Part shown: positions 1 through 11,149 of the stretch, one piece after another
Layout of the letters: every line of letters begins with the position of its first letter
Position numbering within the stretch: position 1 is the first letter of the stretch
NCBI RefSeq assembly: GCF_003711515.1
Contig: NW_021167079.1
Location: forward strand, 1,787,471-1,851,470
Origin: Sodiomyces alkalinus F11
Lineage: Eukaryota > Ascomycota > Sordariomycetes > Glomerellales > Plectosphaerellaceae
Reading direction: 5' to 3'
Length of the DNA stretch: 64,000 nucleotides
Translations under genes and position numbers: made by a program
The notes under the pieces: model-generated
Seen by the model: the letters and a program-made list of their open reading frames with translations, nothing else
Told to the model about the DNA's origin: nothing
The model's database searches: none

Positions 1-2211
1 TACCGGAGAAGACTGGATATGATCTAAATGATATAGTACCTATAATAGAGTCTTCACCACCCAAATTAAGGGCATAAGAGACTCCTATAGATATAACTTA
101 ACATAATACACACACACGGGATTTCTGCTCCATCAAGTTAATCATATAAGTGCTATTTTGACGTGCGACAGGAAGCTTGCCAGAATTCCCGTCCTCACCT
201 TGGTGTATCAGCCGCCTGATGATGTAATAATGTCCAAGGAAAAATGGACCCAGCTCTAGTTCCTTCGTTCCTCCGTCCTTGAACCCAACACTTCCTGATC
301 TTTTGCCGAACCTGCAAACCAACATCGTTCTCAATAAGGTAGGGACTCATTTGCCGTCGAATGGTCAAGGTCAGCCTGGGTGCACGGGCCACAAGCGCCA
401 CACATGCGCTTGTGGCCCGTGCGCTCGCCTTATCGGTGGCTTTGCAGGAAGAAACATTTCAGTCGCAATGGGTTGCCCCCAGTTGGTCATACAACCTGCT
501 GCACGCCTTATATACCTACTCGTTCCTCGAGAGAATACCAAGAAAAGTGATGGCTTCCGCACAGTGAATCTGAGTCTTTAAATAATAGATCTTGGCGGTC
601 TGGTTGCAGCGGACACGCGCTGCTGCCACTGCCCTCGTGGTCTCAATCGACTGCCGGATAATATGTTGATTCTTCCGGGGCTGAACAGGCCCTTCCACCC
701 CATTCTACGCGTGTAGGTACCTACCACCGAATGATATCATCCCCAAGGTCACAACAAGACAGACCGTCAATGGCACCTAGGTAGTGAACGGAGAACTCGG
801 ATTGTCTCGGCGGGATGACGGCGGGAATCTAACATCCTTTGTTCCCCTTTTGGCCCTTTCCAGTTGATTGACGTAGCACGGCTCATGATCATTAAGAGAC
901 TCGACTTTAGCTCTCCCGATTGCGACGCTATATCTTCCCGTCGCCTTAGTCCCCAGCGATACAGGTAAGTACCTTATAGAGGAAATATCCATGACTCGCG
1001 AACTAATACTGCGTGATATATTAAGGGCTGCAAGTTAAATACGCACTGATCGACCCGATCATTGTTCACGGACCGGTCCTGCAAGGTATTGAACCGGAAC
1101 GGTCACTATTCCGTATCAACGCTCCGCATTCAGGTGTAGACCGATGCCGGTGCCGGCCGTCTTCTATGAAGAGGCTCCGCTGCCCTCAAACCAACCCGCG
1201 TGCCTCGTACGATTTCCATCGAACATAATTTAAGTTCCCCCCTAGATCAGATCACGACAGCGGCCGATCTGCCGCCAATGATCCTTACGGATCTATGTTA
1301 ACGGAAGCTTTCCGTCATATCGGAAGGGTTCAGGGTCTCGGGACCGTCGCAATGTCCGTGAGCTTAATTGACTGGATCGTATCCCGGGACATCGGGTGAC
1401 ATGCTACCACTTTCCGCCCATGATATAGAGGTCTATGCGCCCGACCTCTCTTTTTCTTGAGACTTTTCGCTCCTTGGGGGTGGTTTTCTCTTCACATGTT
1501 CCCGATTGCGATACACAATCTACCATATCTAAATATCCAATAAGCCTCACCAACGTCGTGTTCTGGAAGGCGGTGGTGTAATTACTTGTACCACCCTACT
1601 CCGTAGATTGGAAGGTAAGGTAGTGTACGGAGTACGGCACGCCCGCACAGGCTAAAGCCATTCTAGTACACGTAGTGCCCGTACCTGACGCCAGCGCGAT
1701 ACCACCCGGGAGCCACCTGAGGCTAATGACAAATCGCTCCGAGGCTGGTGAGATGGAATATTCCTCTGCTTCTTCGTTTCCCCATACAACCAAAATATAA
1801 TAACGTTTGCTGTCAAAGCAAGTTTCCTAGGCGACTTTACGGCTTGTAAAGACACATAAACCGACTCTGGCGCCCGTGCAGTGTCCAAATATCGTTGAGA
1901 ACTCGCTGGTCGGTATGGATGCAGACAAGGACTACCAGTCCACCCTGCACTTTCCCATTCCTTTTCTATCGTTATGTCACGTTCCTGTCCATGATGATAT
2001 CTTCAGTGATTTATGGCGAAACGAAAACAGCGCCAAAAGAAGAAGAAAAAAAGAAAAGACAAAAAACCCCCGGGGATCAGAAACTCCGTGCGCCACGCCG
2101 CCCACCTTCTGTCCTGGGAAACGACCGCAGAAACATCCAACGAAACTCCCATTTAAATCCCCTTAATATAACCGCAGCATATTCCGCTCCCCCGAGATAG
2201 GCAGCGACGCC
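1..2211. other. Gene-poor flank, no convincing gene
   Basis: Base composition is normal (not RIP-like). Only short unconvincing ORFs occur on both strands, none with a recognisable domain. The one clear structure is a perfect 17-bp inverted repeat at 382-422, listed separately. Confidence 0.5.
382..422. repeat. Perfect 17-bp inverted repeat (hairpin)
   Basis: GCACGGGCCACAAGCGC at 382-398 is followed by a 7-nt loop and its exact reverse complement at 406-422. The GC-rich stem could form a stable hairpin or cruciform. It is not followed by a U-tract and lies in no gene, so its role is unknown. Confidence 0.9.
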
Positions 2212-2838
2212 TCAATAACCCCATTGCACCCGATGCGTATGCCGCCGCCTCTCGTGTCTCCTCCGATCCCGGGACGACTGACGGCACGCATCGACGCAGT
2301 GCATCATCATGTAGACGAAGTGGAGGAGCGCAGCGGCGAGCTGGAGCCAGGCGTACCAGGGCGCCCAAACGGTTTTTTCGTCGCGGTACGGGTCGTGTCG
2401 GGGCCAGCCGGCGCCTTGCTCGGGGCGCCAGCGGCAGCTGATCATGAAGTAGAAGAAGGAGACCATGCCGAGGGCGCAGAGCACGAGGTCCAGTATCACG
2501 AGGATGCCGGTGCGGAAACGGGGGATTTGGTGCGTCGAGTTGGCGAGGGTGACCATTTCGGCCATGGAGAAGAGGATACCGAAGAGAACCTGGCACGAAT
2601 GGTCAATTTTTGAACGAAATCTATAATGCAGATCGAGCGGTGCCGTGATGGAAAAGGAAACAGAAGCGGGACGGGGGCCGGCCGGCGGACGTACGGCTAC
2701 ATAGCCTATAGGCAGGCTCTCCCCATAGCGGGAAAGAGTGATGAGGGATGCGAGGGCGCAGACTTCGATGACGACGAGGACCAGGCGACAGCAGAATTGG
2801 AACACGCCGTATAACAACGGTAACCTGGGACGAGCCAT
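2212..2838 (-). CDS. Small multi-pass membrane protein, unknown function
   Basis: The start is an ATG at 2838. The frame is open throughout, but it contains a typical fungal intron at 2694-2590: donor GTACGT, acceptor CCAG, 105 bp, divisible by three and free of stops. Removing it (exons 2838-2695 and 2589-2212) gives 173 aa. It also joins hydrophobic stretches into a continuous helix around the splice site instead of splitting them with a Pro/Arg-rich insert. The spliced protein has about four hydrophobic segments: near the N-terminus, across the splice junction, at the ILVILDLVLCALG segment, and at the AAALLHFVYMMM segment. The tail is basic, with Arg and His clusters. This resembles MARVEL or other four-helix fungal membrane proteins, but I recognise no specific family. 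Confidence 0.6.
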   Translation of the reverse strand: MARPRLPLLYGVFQFCCRLVLVVIEVCALASLITLSRYGESLPIGYVAVRPPAGPRPASVSFSITAPLDLHYRFRSKIDHSCQVLFGILFSMAEMVTLANSTHQIPRFRTGILVILDLVLCALGMVSFFYFMISCRWRPEQGAGWPRHDPYRDEKTVWAPWYAWLQLAAALLHFVYMMMHCVDACRQSSRDRRRHERRRHTHRVQWGY

Positions 2839-3406
2839 GATGGAACTGTATCGGGGAACCGAGTGTCCAGGAGGTCGGCTGTGGGGGATCCAAAAATTCT
2901 CTCACCAAAATCCAACACAGGTCGGTGAGGGGATGGGAATACACGTTAGAGTTGTATCGTAAAGCCGCGATGACGATGATGATGAAGATGGGAGGGAGTC
3001 GATGAAACCGGACACTGGATACTGATGCCAGGTGTGGTGTTACGAAAGTCGTGAGAGGGACCACGGCATTCAAGTCGTCGTGGAGGTGGGCGAGCAGCCC
3101 TACCGCGCGTGTTCACGCCGGTGACACATTCGCAAACAAACAGAAGGCTGATGCTTTAAAGATGATTCATGTCCCGTTAATGTGGTTGTGTCGTCGGTGT
3201 TCGCCGTTCGCTTGTTTTGCGGCTGGGGGAAGGTTTGGAGGATGACGGCGACTAGAGAGAGGACTTGGGGTTTTTTTTTGGAATGGGGAAAAGGCACGGG
3301 CGTGGGATGTACGAAGTAATTACGTACGTCCGCATTCCATACGAGGGTTCAGTTGTTGACATTCGAGAAGGGGAATGGAAGCGGAGGCGGGAAGCACAGG
3401 CCACTG
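2839..3406. promoter_or_regulatory. Upstream region of the membrane-protein gene
   Basis: No supported gene. It presumably holds the promoter of the minus-strand gene starting at 2838. Composition stays normal until about 3445, where TpA-rich RIP-like sequence begins. Confidence 0.35.
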
Positions 3407-3738
3407 TCAGATACAGCGTAACTGGAACCGTCAAAAATGGGGTCAAAATTAAAGGGTAAATTAAGCTACTAATTTATAGCGGCGGCGCTAAAGCTCCTAG
3501 TCGTTATAGGTGTGATAGACTATAGGGTTAGTTTTATTTATCTTGCCGAAGGTAGGTTATTAAAATAGTTCTTTTAGTCGGATTATAAAGAGTTCTTGGT
3601 TTACTATACTAGTTCGGCTAGTATAGCTCCTAATAGTAGTAGGGTAGGTAAAAGAGTATATCGTTACTTAGTAAGTAAGACTCTTAATTATTAGATACAG
3701 CATAACTGGAATATTCAAAATAGGATTAAAAATTAATT
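3407..3738. repeat. Paired direct repeats at the edge of the RIP block
   Basis: A segment beginning AGATACAGCGTAACTGGAA at 3408 recurs, degraded, as AGATACAGCATAACTGGAA at 3696. About 40 bp can be aligned and the copies start about 290 bp apart. The first copy lies in normal DNA. The second lies in AT-rich DNA and differs at many C/T and G/A positions. The pair may bound a small element or be a tandem duplication. Confidence 0.5.
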
Positions 3739-3910
3739 AAGATTATTATATTTAAATTCTAACAAGGCAGGACTATCGGGGAACTGCTCAGACCGTAATC
3801 TCTATAGTAAAGATTCTGCAGGTATCCGCCCGGATTACCGAGGTTATAATCCTTCGGTCAAATCCGTGCCCGTTACGTAACCGTAAAACTACGGTCTATT
3901 CAACAGATCC
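3739..3910. other. AT-rich flank just outside the transposon, no gene
   Basis: RIP-like sequence with no ORF that I can support. It lies between the small direct repeats and the left target-site duplication at 3911-3919. Confidence 0.4.
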
Positions 3911-3919
3911 CCCATCTTT

Positions 3920-4078
3920 AAGGTTACAGCTCAACTAACTATTACCCCCCCTGCTAACCTAACTATTGCCCCCCTATTAGCGTAGATCTGATCTAACCTA
4001 ACTATTACTATAGCCTTTACTTCTCGCCCGACTATTAATCGCTAAGCCTATACTAATAGTCGGGTAAGGTTAGCGGGA
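3920..4078 (+). repeat. Left terminal inverted repeat of the outer transposon
   Basis: It pairs with 21280-21438 in inverted orientation. Aligned mismatches near the tip are all C/T or G/A transitions, as RIP would produce. It contains a run of C residues near 3945-3951 and 3969-3974. An internal 11-bp hairpin has arms 4027-4037 and 4054-4064 (CCCGACTATTA and its complement). Confidence 0.85.
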
Positions 4079-7000
4079 ATAATAGCGAAGGGAAATTAAA
4101 TCGCTACTATAATAATAACTATAAGGAATTAAAACTGGATTATTTCAGGACCGTTTCAGGACCTATTCCGGTAGTTTTCCGGATATAATAGCCAGATCAC
4201 GTGATATATCGGGCTAAGAGCCTAGTAATAATAATCACTGCCTAAATAAATCTAAATCGCTTCCGTAACTTAATTATAATAACGCTAGATTATAATTATG
4301 TTCTTTAGTTTACACTTTATAGTAATAAATAAATCTATAATCATAACCTTATTAACTTTATATATACCTATCACTTTTTATCATCAATTACTCTTTAGTT
4401 TATTATCTCGATTACTTATATTTTTCGCTATAGCGAAAAAATACTCCTAAACCGCTAAATGTTAGTGGTATCTTAATAATAAGTAAGGTCGTCGCGCAGG
4501 ACTCCTAGGCTATAAGACGAACGATATAAGTTACTATTTAGATTTAATTCAGGATCGATTTAGGATTAATTCTAATAGTATCTAGGAGAGTTAAGTAAAG
4601 GTGACGGCAGGAGAGATCTACTATCGTTACGAGGTTAAGGATAGTCGCTTATGCTATATTATAAATATTCCCCTATAGTTCTCTAAGATAATTAAATAGT
4701 TTCTAATAATAAAATAGACGATTACCTACTCCACTATAAGCTCGCTTAAGAAGTATCTTAAATAGTCTTACGCACTAATATCGGCGGCGGCGGTAAAGGG
4801 TATATTATGTTCGGCTAATAACTAGGAGGCTACACGTATATTAGATCCGTGTAATAGCTTAATATATTAGTAGTTATACTAATACTAATACTAGGATTTT
4901 ACCGACGCCTATACGCTCTTATCTATAATAAAGAAGTTACTCTTTAGATACTAAGAGTATAGCTTATCGTTATACTAGTATACTCCTATACGCCCCTATA
5001 AAGGGCGACGGTAGTATATATATTACCTGCTTTCTCTATATATATCCTCTACTAATATTATAATAGTATAACTACAATAAAATAAAAGAGGTAGCTAGAT
5101 ATACTCTGGGTTAGCTCTATGGTTTTTATCGTCTCTAGTATAGGGAGACTTACCCCCCTTACTAGAGGGATAATAGATACTTAGTTTAGGTAAGCTTTCG
5201 CTATCCTGAGAGCGGCTTAGGCGCCGCGGAGAGGAAGGCGCGTAGCCTTCGTGTTTAGTTAGAGGCTAGCCGGTCTATCTCCTAGCCACGGGGCCGTACT
5301 CCTACTTTAGAGGAGTCGGAATAATAACCTTATAAATAAGTAAGGTTTACTTTTATTTTTAAATAATAAAAGCCACGAGGAAATGAATATTATATTATAA
5401 ATTAAAATTGTAAAAATAATATATAATTATAAAGTGCCTATATAACTTAATAGTATAAAGTAATATATAGTTAGTAGTATACTTAAATATACTAAACTTA
5501 TCCTATATAATAGTAATAGTGTATTAATTTTTTAAAGTATACATAAATATAATATAATATATATAATAGTATAATAATACCTCTTTAAAATAACTATACG
5601 CTTTAAGATAACTTATTATAATACTTTAGTTAAATAATTCTAACTTCTATATTAAGTAGTTTAATTTATAATACCAAAGTATTTTAATAGTTATATTAAA
5701 GAGTTTTAATCTTTATATTAAAGCTTTTTAATATCTTAGATATATATATTAAAAGTTTAAATAATAGCTTATTAGGTAGAAATATCTTATATATATAGTA
5801 AAACTATATATTATATATTAAAATGGATTTAGCTCTAAATAAACCTATAAAAGCTCATATTTAAACTTATATATACTACTAGTATACTTATATATAAACC
5901 TTATTTTATACTTATATATATATATATATACTTTTTAAGCTATTTACCTTTTTATAGGTAGTATTATTATTATTATTATCTATCTTACTCCGCTATTCTA
6001 TCTAGTCTATAAAAGCCTATTTAGGCTATATAGTATTCTTAAGTAGCTATAAAGTAAAAAACCCGGGGAAAACCTTTATACTTTTCCTTAATTAGAATAA
6101 TACTATTATAAGGCTAATATAATACCGGTTAATCCTTATTATATATCTAGATTATACTTTTAGACTATTAGCTAATAGAAAAGGTAATAGATCATAGTTT
6201 AGATTAGCCTAGGCTAATTACTAATAAAGGAGTAAAGGCTATAAGAGTATTATAGTATCTCCGCTATATAATAGCCACGGTACTTTATACTCGGTCTCCT
6301 TATATCCTTAGGGGTCGCCTTTATTATTCTTTCCGTTTAATTAATAGAAAAGATAGGTAAGGTAGGCTATCCTACCTCTATTAAGAGGTAGGTGCCTACT
6401 ATATCGGGTAATAGGTAAGTAGAGTAAGGCTCCGCCTATAACCGTAAAATAATTAATAACTAATAAGATTGTTTTATTATTCCTGCGTCTTTTTTATAAT
6501 ACTATAAAGCTTATTATAGATTATCTATATATTATATTCCTATTTACGGTTCTATAAGCTTACTATTATTATAGTATACTAATAATAGTATCTTTTAGTA
6601 CTCTAATTCCCCTTTATTCTTTTCTTTATATAATTCTTTAGTATATAGTTTATAGGAGCGCTATAATAATATAAGGCTAATTAGGTAGGATAATAGTAGA
6701 AGTAATAATAATAATAATAATAATAATAATCGTTATCATAAATAACGTATAATCCATAATATACTATATATTAACTATAATAATATTAAGATAGTATTAT
6801 ACCGGCTAGTATAAAGTAGTTACTTATACTATAGTAAGTGCCTAAGTATATACTAATACTATACGTACTAGTACTATATACTTTTAGTGTACTAATAGTA
6901 GATATCCGTATAAGACTATAAGCTATTTTTATACTATAATAGTATTACTAGGGCGTTAGAGTAGTTAGGTCTAATAAGTTAATAAGTCCCCCTAGCTAGT

Positions 7001-7340
7001 AGAAAGTAGTAATAGCGCCTTATATATATCTATATAGTCTATATATTAATAAAGGCCGCTAGCTATCTTTATATTATAATAGTAAGTACTCTGTTTTTAG
7101 TATTATAATATAGCTCTATACTAATAGTCTATAAGCTAAAAAGCGTTTGAATACAGCGGCCTTATTCTTAAGACGGGCGATCTTTTAGGCGTTACCTTCC
7201 GGGTATAGCTATAGCCGTACCCTATTAATAAAGGTATAGGATTTAGTCGCCGAATTTGGTATATAAAGGGTATAATAGGTATTATAATATATTATCTTAT
7301 AAGTATTCCTTTTATAATCCTGTTATAGTCCTTTTATAGT
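4079..7340. other. RIP-mutated left body of the outer transposon
   Basis: Very AT-rich and TpA-rich, with no surviving ORF. Stretches such as 4600-5170 read as protein-like sequence on the plus strand interrupted by TAG and TAA, suggesting a former gene. A short (TAA)n tract lies near 6700-6730. I cannot assign a family. Confidence 0.4.
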
Positions 7341-7575
7341 AATAGTATAGCTAATAATACATATACGGTATACTATAAATATTATATAGACGTATAAAAA
7401 CCGTGTTTTATAGGGGTATAGCATAAAAACCCGGTTTTATAAGGGTATATATAATAAGAATATTAGTTTATAAGGGTATACTATAAAATCGATATACTAT
7501 AAAAGTACTTAGTAAGAACTACGTATTACTAGGCCGTAATAAGGAAACTAAAATGTCCCCTAGGTTACCCTATAG

Positions 7576-7864
7576 ATATATTAGTTTAGGGCTTCGCTAC
7601 TTAGGTAGATAAAGATATCTTTATTATACCTTATTTACTATAGTAAAGGCTACCCCTTGAATCCTAGAATCCCTAGGTCTAATAATACTAGCTAGCTAAA
7701 GATATACCTCAATACTAATATACCTTATCTAGGTATATCTTTAATTAGCTAGTATTATTAGACCTAGAGAACTTAGAATATAAAGGATAACCTTTACTAT
7801 AGTAAATAAGGTATAATAAAGATATCTTTATCTACCTAAGTAGCGAAGCCCTAAACTAATATAT
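7576..7864. mobile_element. Foldback (MITE-like) element, about 290 bp
   Basis: The two halves are inverted copies. The left arm (7576 to about 7712) begins ATATATTAGTTTAGGGCTTC. The right arm (about 7728-7864) is its near-perfect reverse complement, leaving a loop of about 15 bp. There is no coding potential. A single-arm relative lies at about 15941-16044 beyond the 3' LTR. I see no clear target duplication. Confidence 0.75.
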
Positions 7865-7958
7865 ATATAAGAGAACCCCGGAGATACTCTAGCTTCCTTA
7901 CCGTGGCCTATAAATACCTAGTTCCTACTAAGTACCTTTATAATATATCGGTTTTATG

Positions 7959-8249
7959 GTATACCTCCGTGGAACGCAGTTCTTAAAGTATACCCCTATT
8001 ATACCTAGTATCTGCCGTATACCCCCGTAGAACGCGGTTTTTACGGTATACCCTTATAATACCTAGTATCTGCCGTATACCCCCGTAGAACGCGGTTCTT
8101 ACGGTATACCCCTATAATACCTAGTATCCGCGGTATACCTCCGTGGAACGCGGTTCTTATAGTATACCCCTATTATACCTAGTATCCGCGGTATACCCCC
8201 GTAGAACGCGGTTCTTATAGTATACCCCTATAAGGGGCGGTTTCTATAA
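7959..8249 (+). repeat. 58-bp tandem repeat, five copies
   Basis: GTATAC units recur with exact 58-bp spacing at 7959, 8017, 8075, 8133 and 8191. Each unit contains GTATACC...CCCCGTAGAACGCGG and an inverted GGTATAC, so each can fold on itself. Units differ mainly by C/T and G/A changes. There are no unique spacers, so it is not a CRISPR array. Confidence 0.9.
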
Positions 8250-8459
8250 TACGCCGTAGACGTATTATATAATATTCTAAGCCTTATAAATATACTAAAT
8301 TTAGCTTAGCCTAATAATAATATACCCTTTTTACTATAAAGTACTTATTAGTCTTATAGTTAAAATAATACGGCCTAGATTCTACTACGAATACTAGTAT
8401 ATATTACGGGGTACCCTAGTAATATTATAGTATAAGCTATAATATATATAGGGTACGCT

Positions 8460-8995
8460 TATTACGGCCGGCCGCCGAACATAGACCAACCCTATGGGTA
8501 TACTAGCGTATATCCCACGGGACGGCCCTAGACGGGGGGCAGCATAGGGTGACTCGAGAAGTCACGTGCCAAGTTACGTGTCACTAGGTACGGAGGTACT
8601 TAGTATACCGTCCGGGACGGACCGGGGTCGATCACTCCGACGAAGTGACTAATAAGTAATCGGTCACGACAGAATCACCTAGGCATAGCGACCACACAAG
8701 GAATAATCACTACGGGTAAGGAGGCGCTATTACTATATAAACTAAAGTATCCTAGGTCTTACTTCTACTAGAGAATAAGATATCGATTAATCTAAGTCTT
8801 TACCTAGACTATTAGTCTACGCTTAACTCTACCTTATAAAGAAAACGCCTAGTCTTTACGACGTAACTACGACTAAACACTACGAATAATAGTTACTGCT
8901 CTTTAGTTAATATCCTCTTCTTATTTTAAACTAAAACCCCAACACTAGTCCCCTATCATCCGCTATACTATAAAGGACCAGAAGCCGTCGTAATA
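8460..8995 (+). repeat. 5' LTR (536 bp)
   Basis: It matches 15250-15785 over its whole length. The differences I checked are almost all C/T or G/A. It is preceded by the ACGCT target duplication (8455-8459). Confidence 0.93.
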
Positions 8996-9029
8996 TTTTA
9001 ATCGATCCTATTCGGTAAGCTAACCTTAA

Positions 9030-10600
9030 TAGCTAATAAGCAGTACGCCCGAAGCAGAAGCTACTTCGCCTAAGGAAGAAGAAGTCACTTTATCTGAAGA
9101 AGAATCATCGTCTGAAGAATCCAGTTCCTCCGACGAAGAGGAAGGACTAGAATAACCTTAATAAGACGATAAAGTAGCTAGTAACCACTCTTCTAATATA
9201 TCGAATAATAACCGTACCACGAACGCTATAAGCACCGCGACGCTTACCACTACCACTAAAGGAAGTAACGACTTTTAGCAGATTCGCGATATAATCACTT
9301 AGCTTTAGGGGGAGAATACGACCCTAAGAGCTTAGTTAAACTATCCTAAAATCGGGGCTAAGTATAGATACCCTATACCCCCTAAGTATAACGGGACTCG
9401 GGGATAGCTTTAGAGCTTTATTACTTAGCTTAAAGGCTACCTCCTATTCTACTAGGATAGTATCCGTACGGAAGAAACTAAGGTACTCTATACCGCGGCA
9501 CTCCTTATAGGAGATACGCACGAATAGTTTAAGTCTATCTATAAAGACTACCTAGAGAATATAGGAATAAAGATCCTAAGGAAGCCCGGGACCACGGTAA
9601 TCTTCGAGAACTTCGACGTCTTCGTTAAAAGACTTAACGCTATCTTTGGCTAGCCCGATAAGGAACGAGTCACGGCCGAATAACTAAGCTAGCTATATTA
9701 GACTAAGTTAGCTACTGACTATACTATAAGATTCTAGTAAATCTTATTAAAGCTTAGTTACCCGGATAAACCCCTTATAAATCAGTACTACTAAGGACTT
9801 AAGGAAGAAGTAAAGGATAAACTATACCGATTAGACTAACCTAAGACGTTTAGCGAATATACCGCGATAGTAATTCGTATCGATAACTAGAACTATAAAT
9901 AACGCTATTAGAAGAAGTATTAAATAAGCGTTCCGTTTTATATAGCTAATTCGAAGAAGAAATAATTACACCTATACTAGTTCGGAAATATCTTATATAG
10001 ATACTATAGTAGACCTATAAAGCTTAATAATATTAACCGATAAAGCGATAAGCAGGGTAAAAAGGATATAACGAAAGTTAAGTATTATAACTATAATAGG
10101 CTAGGTTACTACGTACACGACTATTATAAGCCTAAGAAAGAACGACCGTAACGATAAGTAAATACGATTAAGAAAGAAAGACCCTAGAAGGAAATTAACG
10201 CTATTAGATACCTGGAAATTTATAGGGATAAAATACTATACGTTAACCTCTATTAGGTAACCTGCTATAATAACTATTATCTAGCACACTAATTAGGGAA
10301 AGACGGAGCTAGGTATTACCCTAAAAGACCCTAGAAGATACTCGCTATAGTATCTAGTAACGAGTACGATAACGACTATAGCCTTAAGATCCCTGACTAG
10401 GATAAGGATAAACTAGCTTTATAAACTATCGCAGAAATCCTTAAAAAATACGGATAGACGAAAGAAGAAGCTAAGAGGCAGAAGCAGATCTTAGAAATCC
10501 AGAAGGAAGGAGATCGTACCTGAGGGAGAATCGCTAAACTTAAAGAGTAAGATTAGGAAACGGAGTCCGACAGAACCCCGGATAATAACACGAACTTCTA
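9030..10600 (+). pseudogene. gag remnant with zinc knuckle
   Basis: Protein-like sequence on the plus strand is interrupted by many stops. At 10083-10124 the spacing of a CX2CX4HX4C zinc knuckle is intact, but the three Cys codons and the His codon all read as Tyr (TGY to TAT and CAC to TAC). That is what RIP does to these codons. The knuckle would have bound RNA in the nucleocapsid. It cannot work as it stands. Confidence 0.8.
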
Positions 10601-11149
10601 GTATTAACCTATAGAAGCAGCCGACCTAATTAAGGAGGAAACTATCCAGCTATGGATACTCGACTAGCTCACGGAAGAACCCCTTAGATAGACCTACTAA
10701 GTTCGTTTCACTAAACTTAACTTCGATAACGCCTACCGCAGGACACCCACGAATACTAGTGGGGAATAGCAGTAAACTATATATTAATAACCTTACCGCG
10801 CTTAGAAAAACCGAGACACTCTTACCGACCTAATAATAAGCCTATAAGGATCGGACGATTAACCACTTAGGTATAATTACTACGGGTACCGGTTAGATAA
10901 ATATAATACTACTAGCTACGTAGTATACGCTTCTAAGAAAATCCGATAACTAGAATAAGACTAAGGAGCTTAGGAGTCACGCTTCTAGACCCTCGATAAG
11001 CGCCTACGATAGATAGAACGGCTCTTAATCCAGTATAGGTTCTTAGATAAGGAAATATCCCTCGAATACCGAGCTAAACAGGCAAAAAACTAGGAGTATA
11101 CTATCGCTAGGAGTATACGAGAGGTACTTGATAGATATACTCTATAACA

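Larger units (their letters stand above)
7340..8260. repeat. Palindromic block: inverted repeat, foldback core and tandem array
   Basis: Sequence at about 7375-7560 (left of the foldback) recurs in inverted orientation at about 7884-8000 (right of it). Shared pieces include the CCTTA-to-ACTAAGTA segment and GGTATAC units. The foldback element at 7576-7864 sits in the middle. The outer arms are imperfect, probably because of RIP. Confidence 0.6.

Noticed and set aside
2153..2596. Minus-strand 147-codon Arg/Pro-rich frame
   Set aside because: It overlaps the hydrophobic membrane-protein frame and has the composition of an out-of-frame shadow.
7959..8249. CRISPR-like regular repeats
   Set aside because: The 58-bp units are contiguous with no unique spacers, and the genome is fungal.
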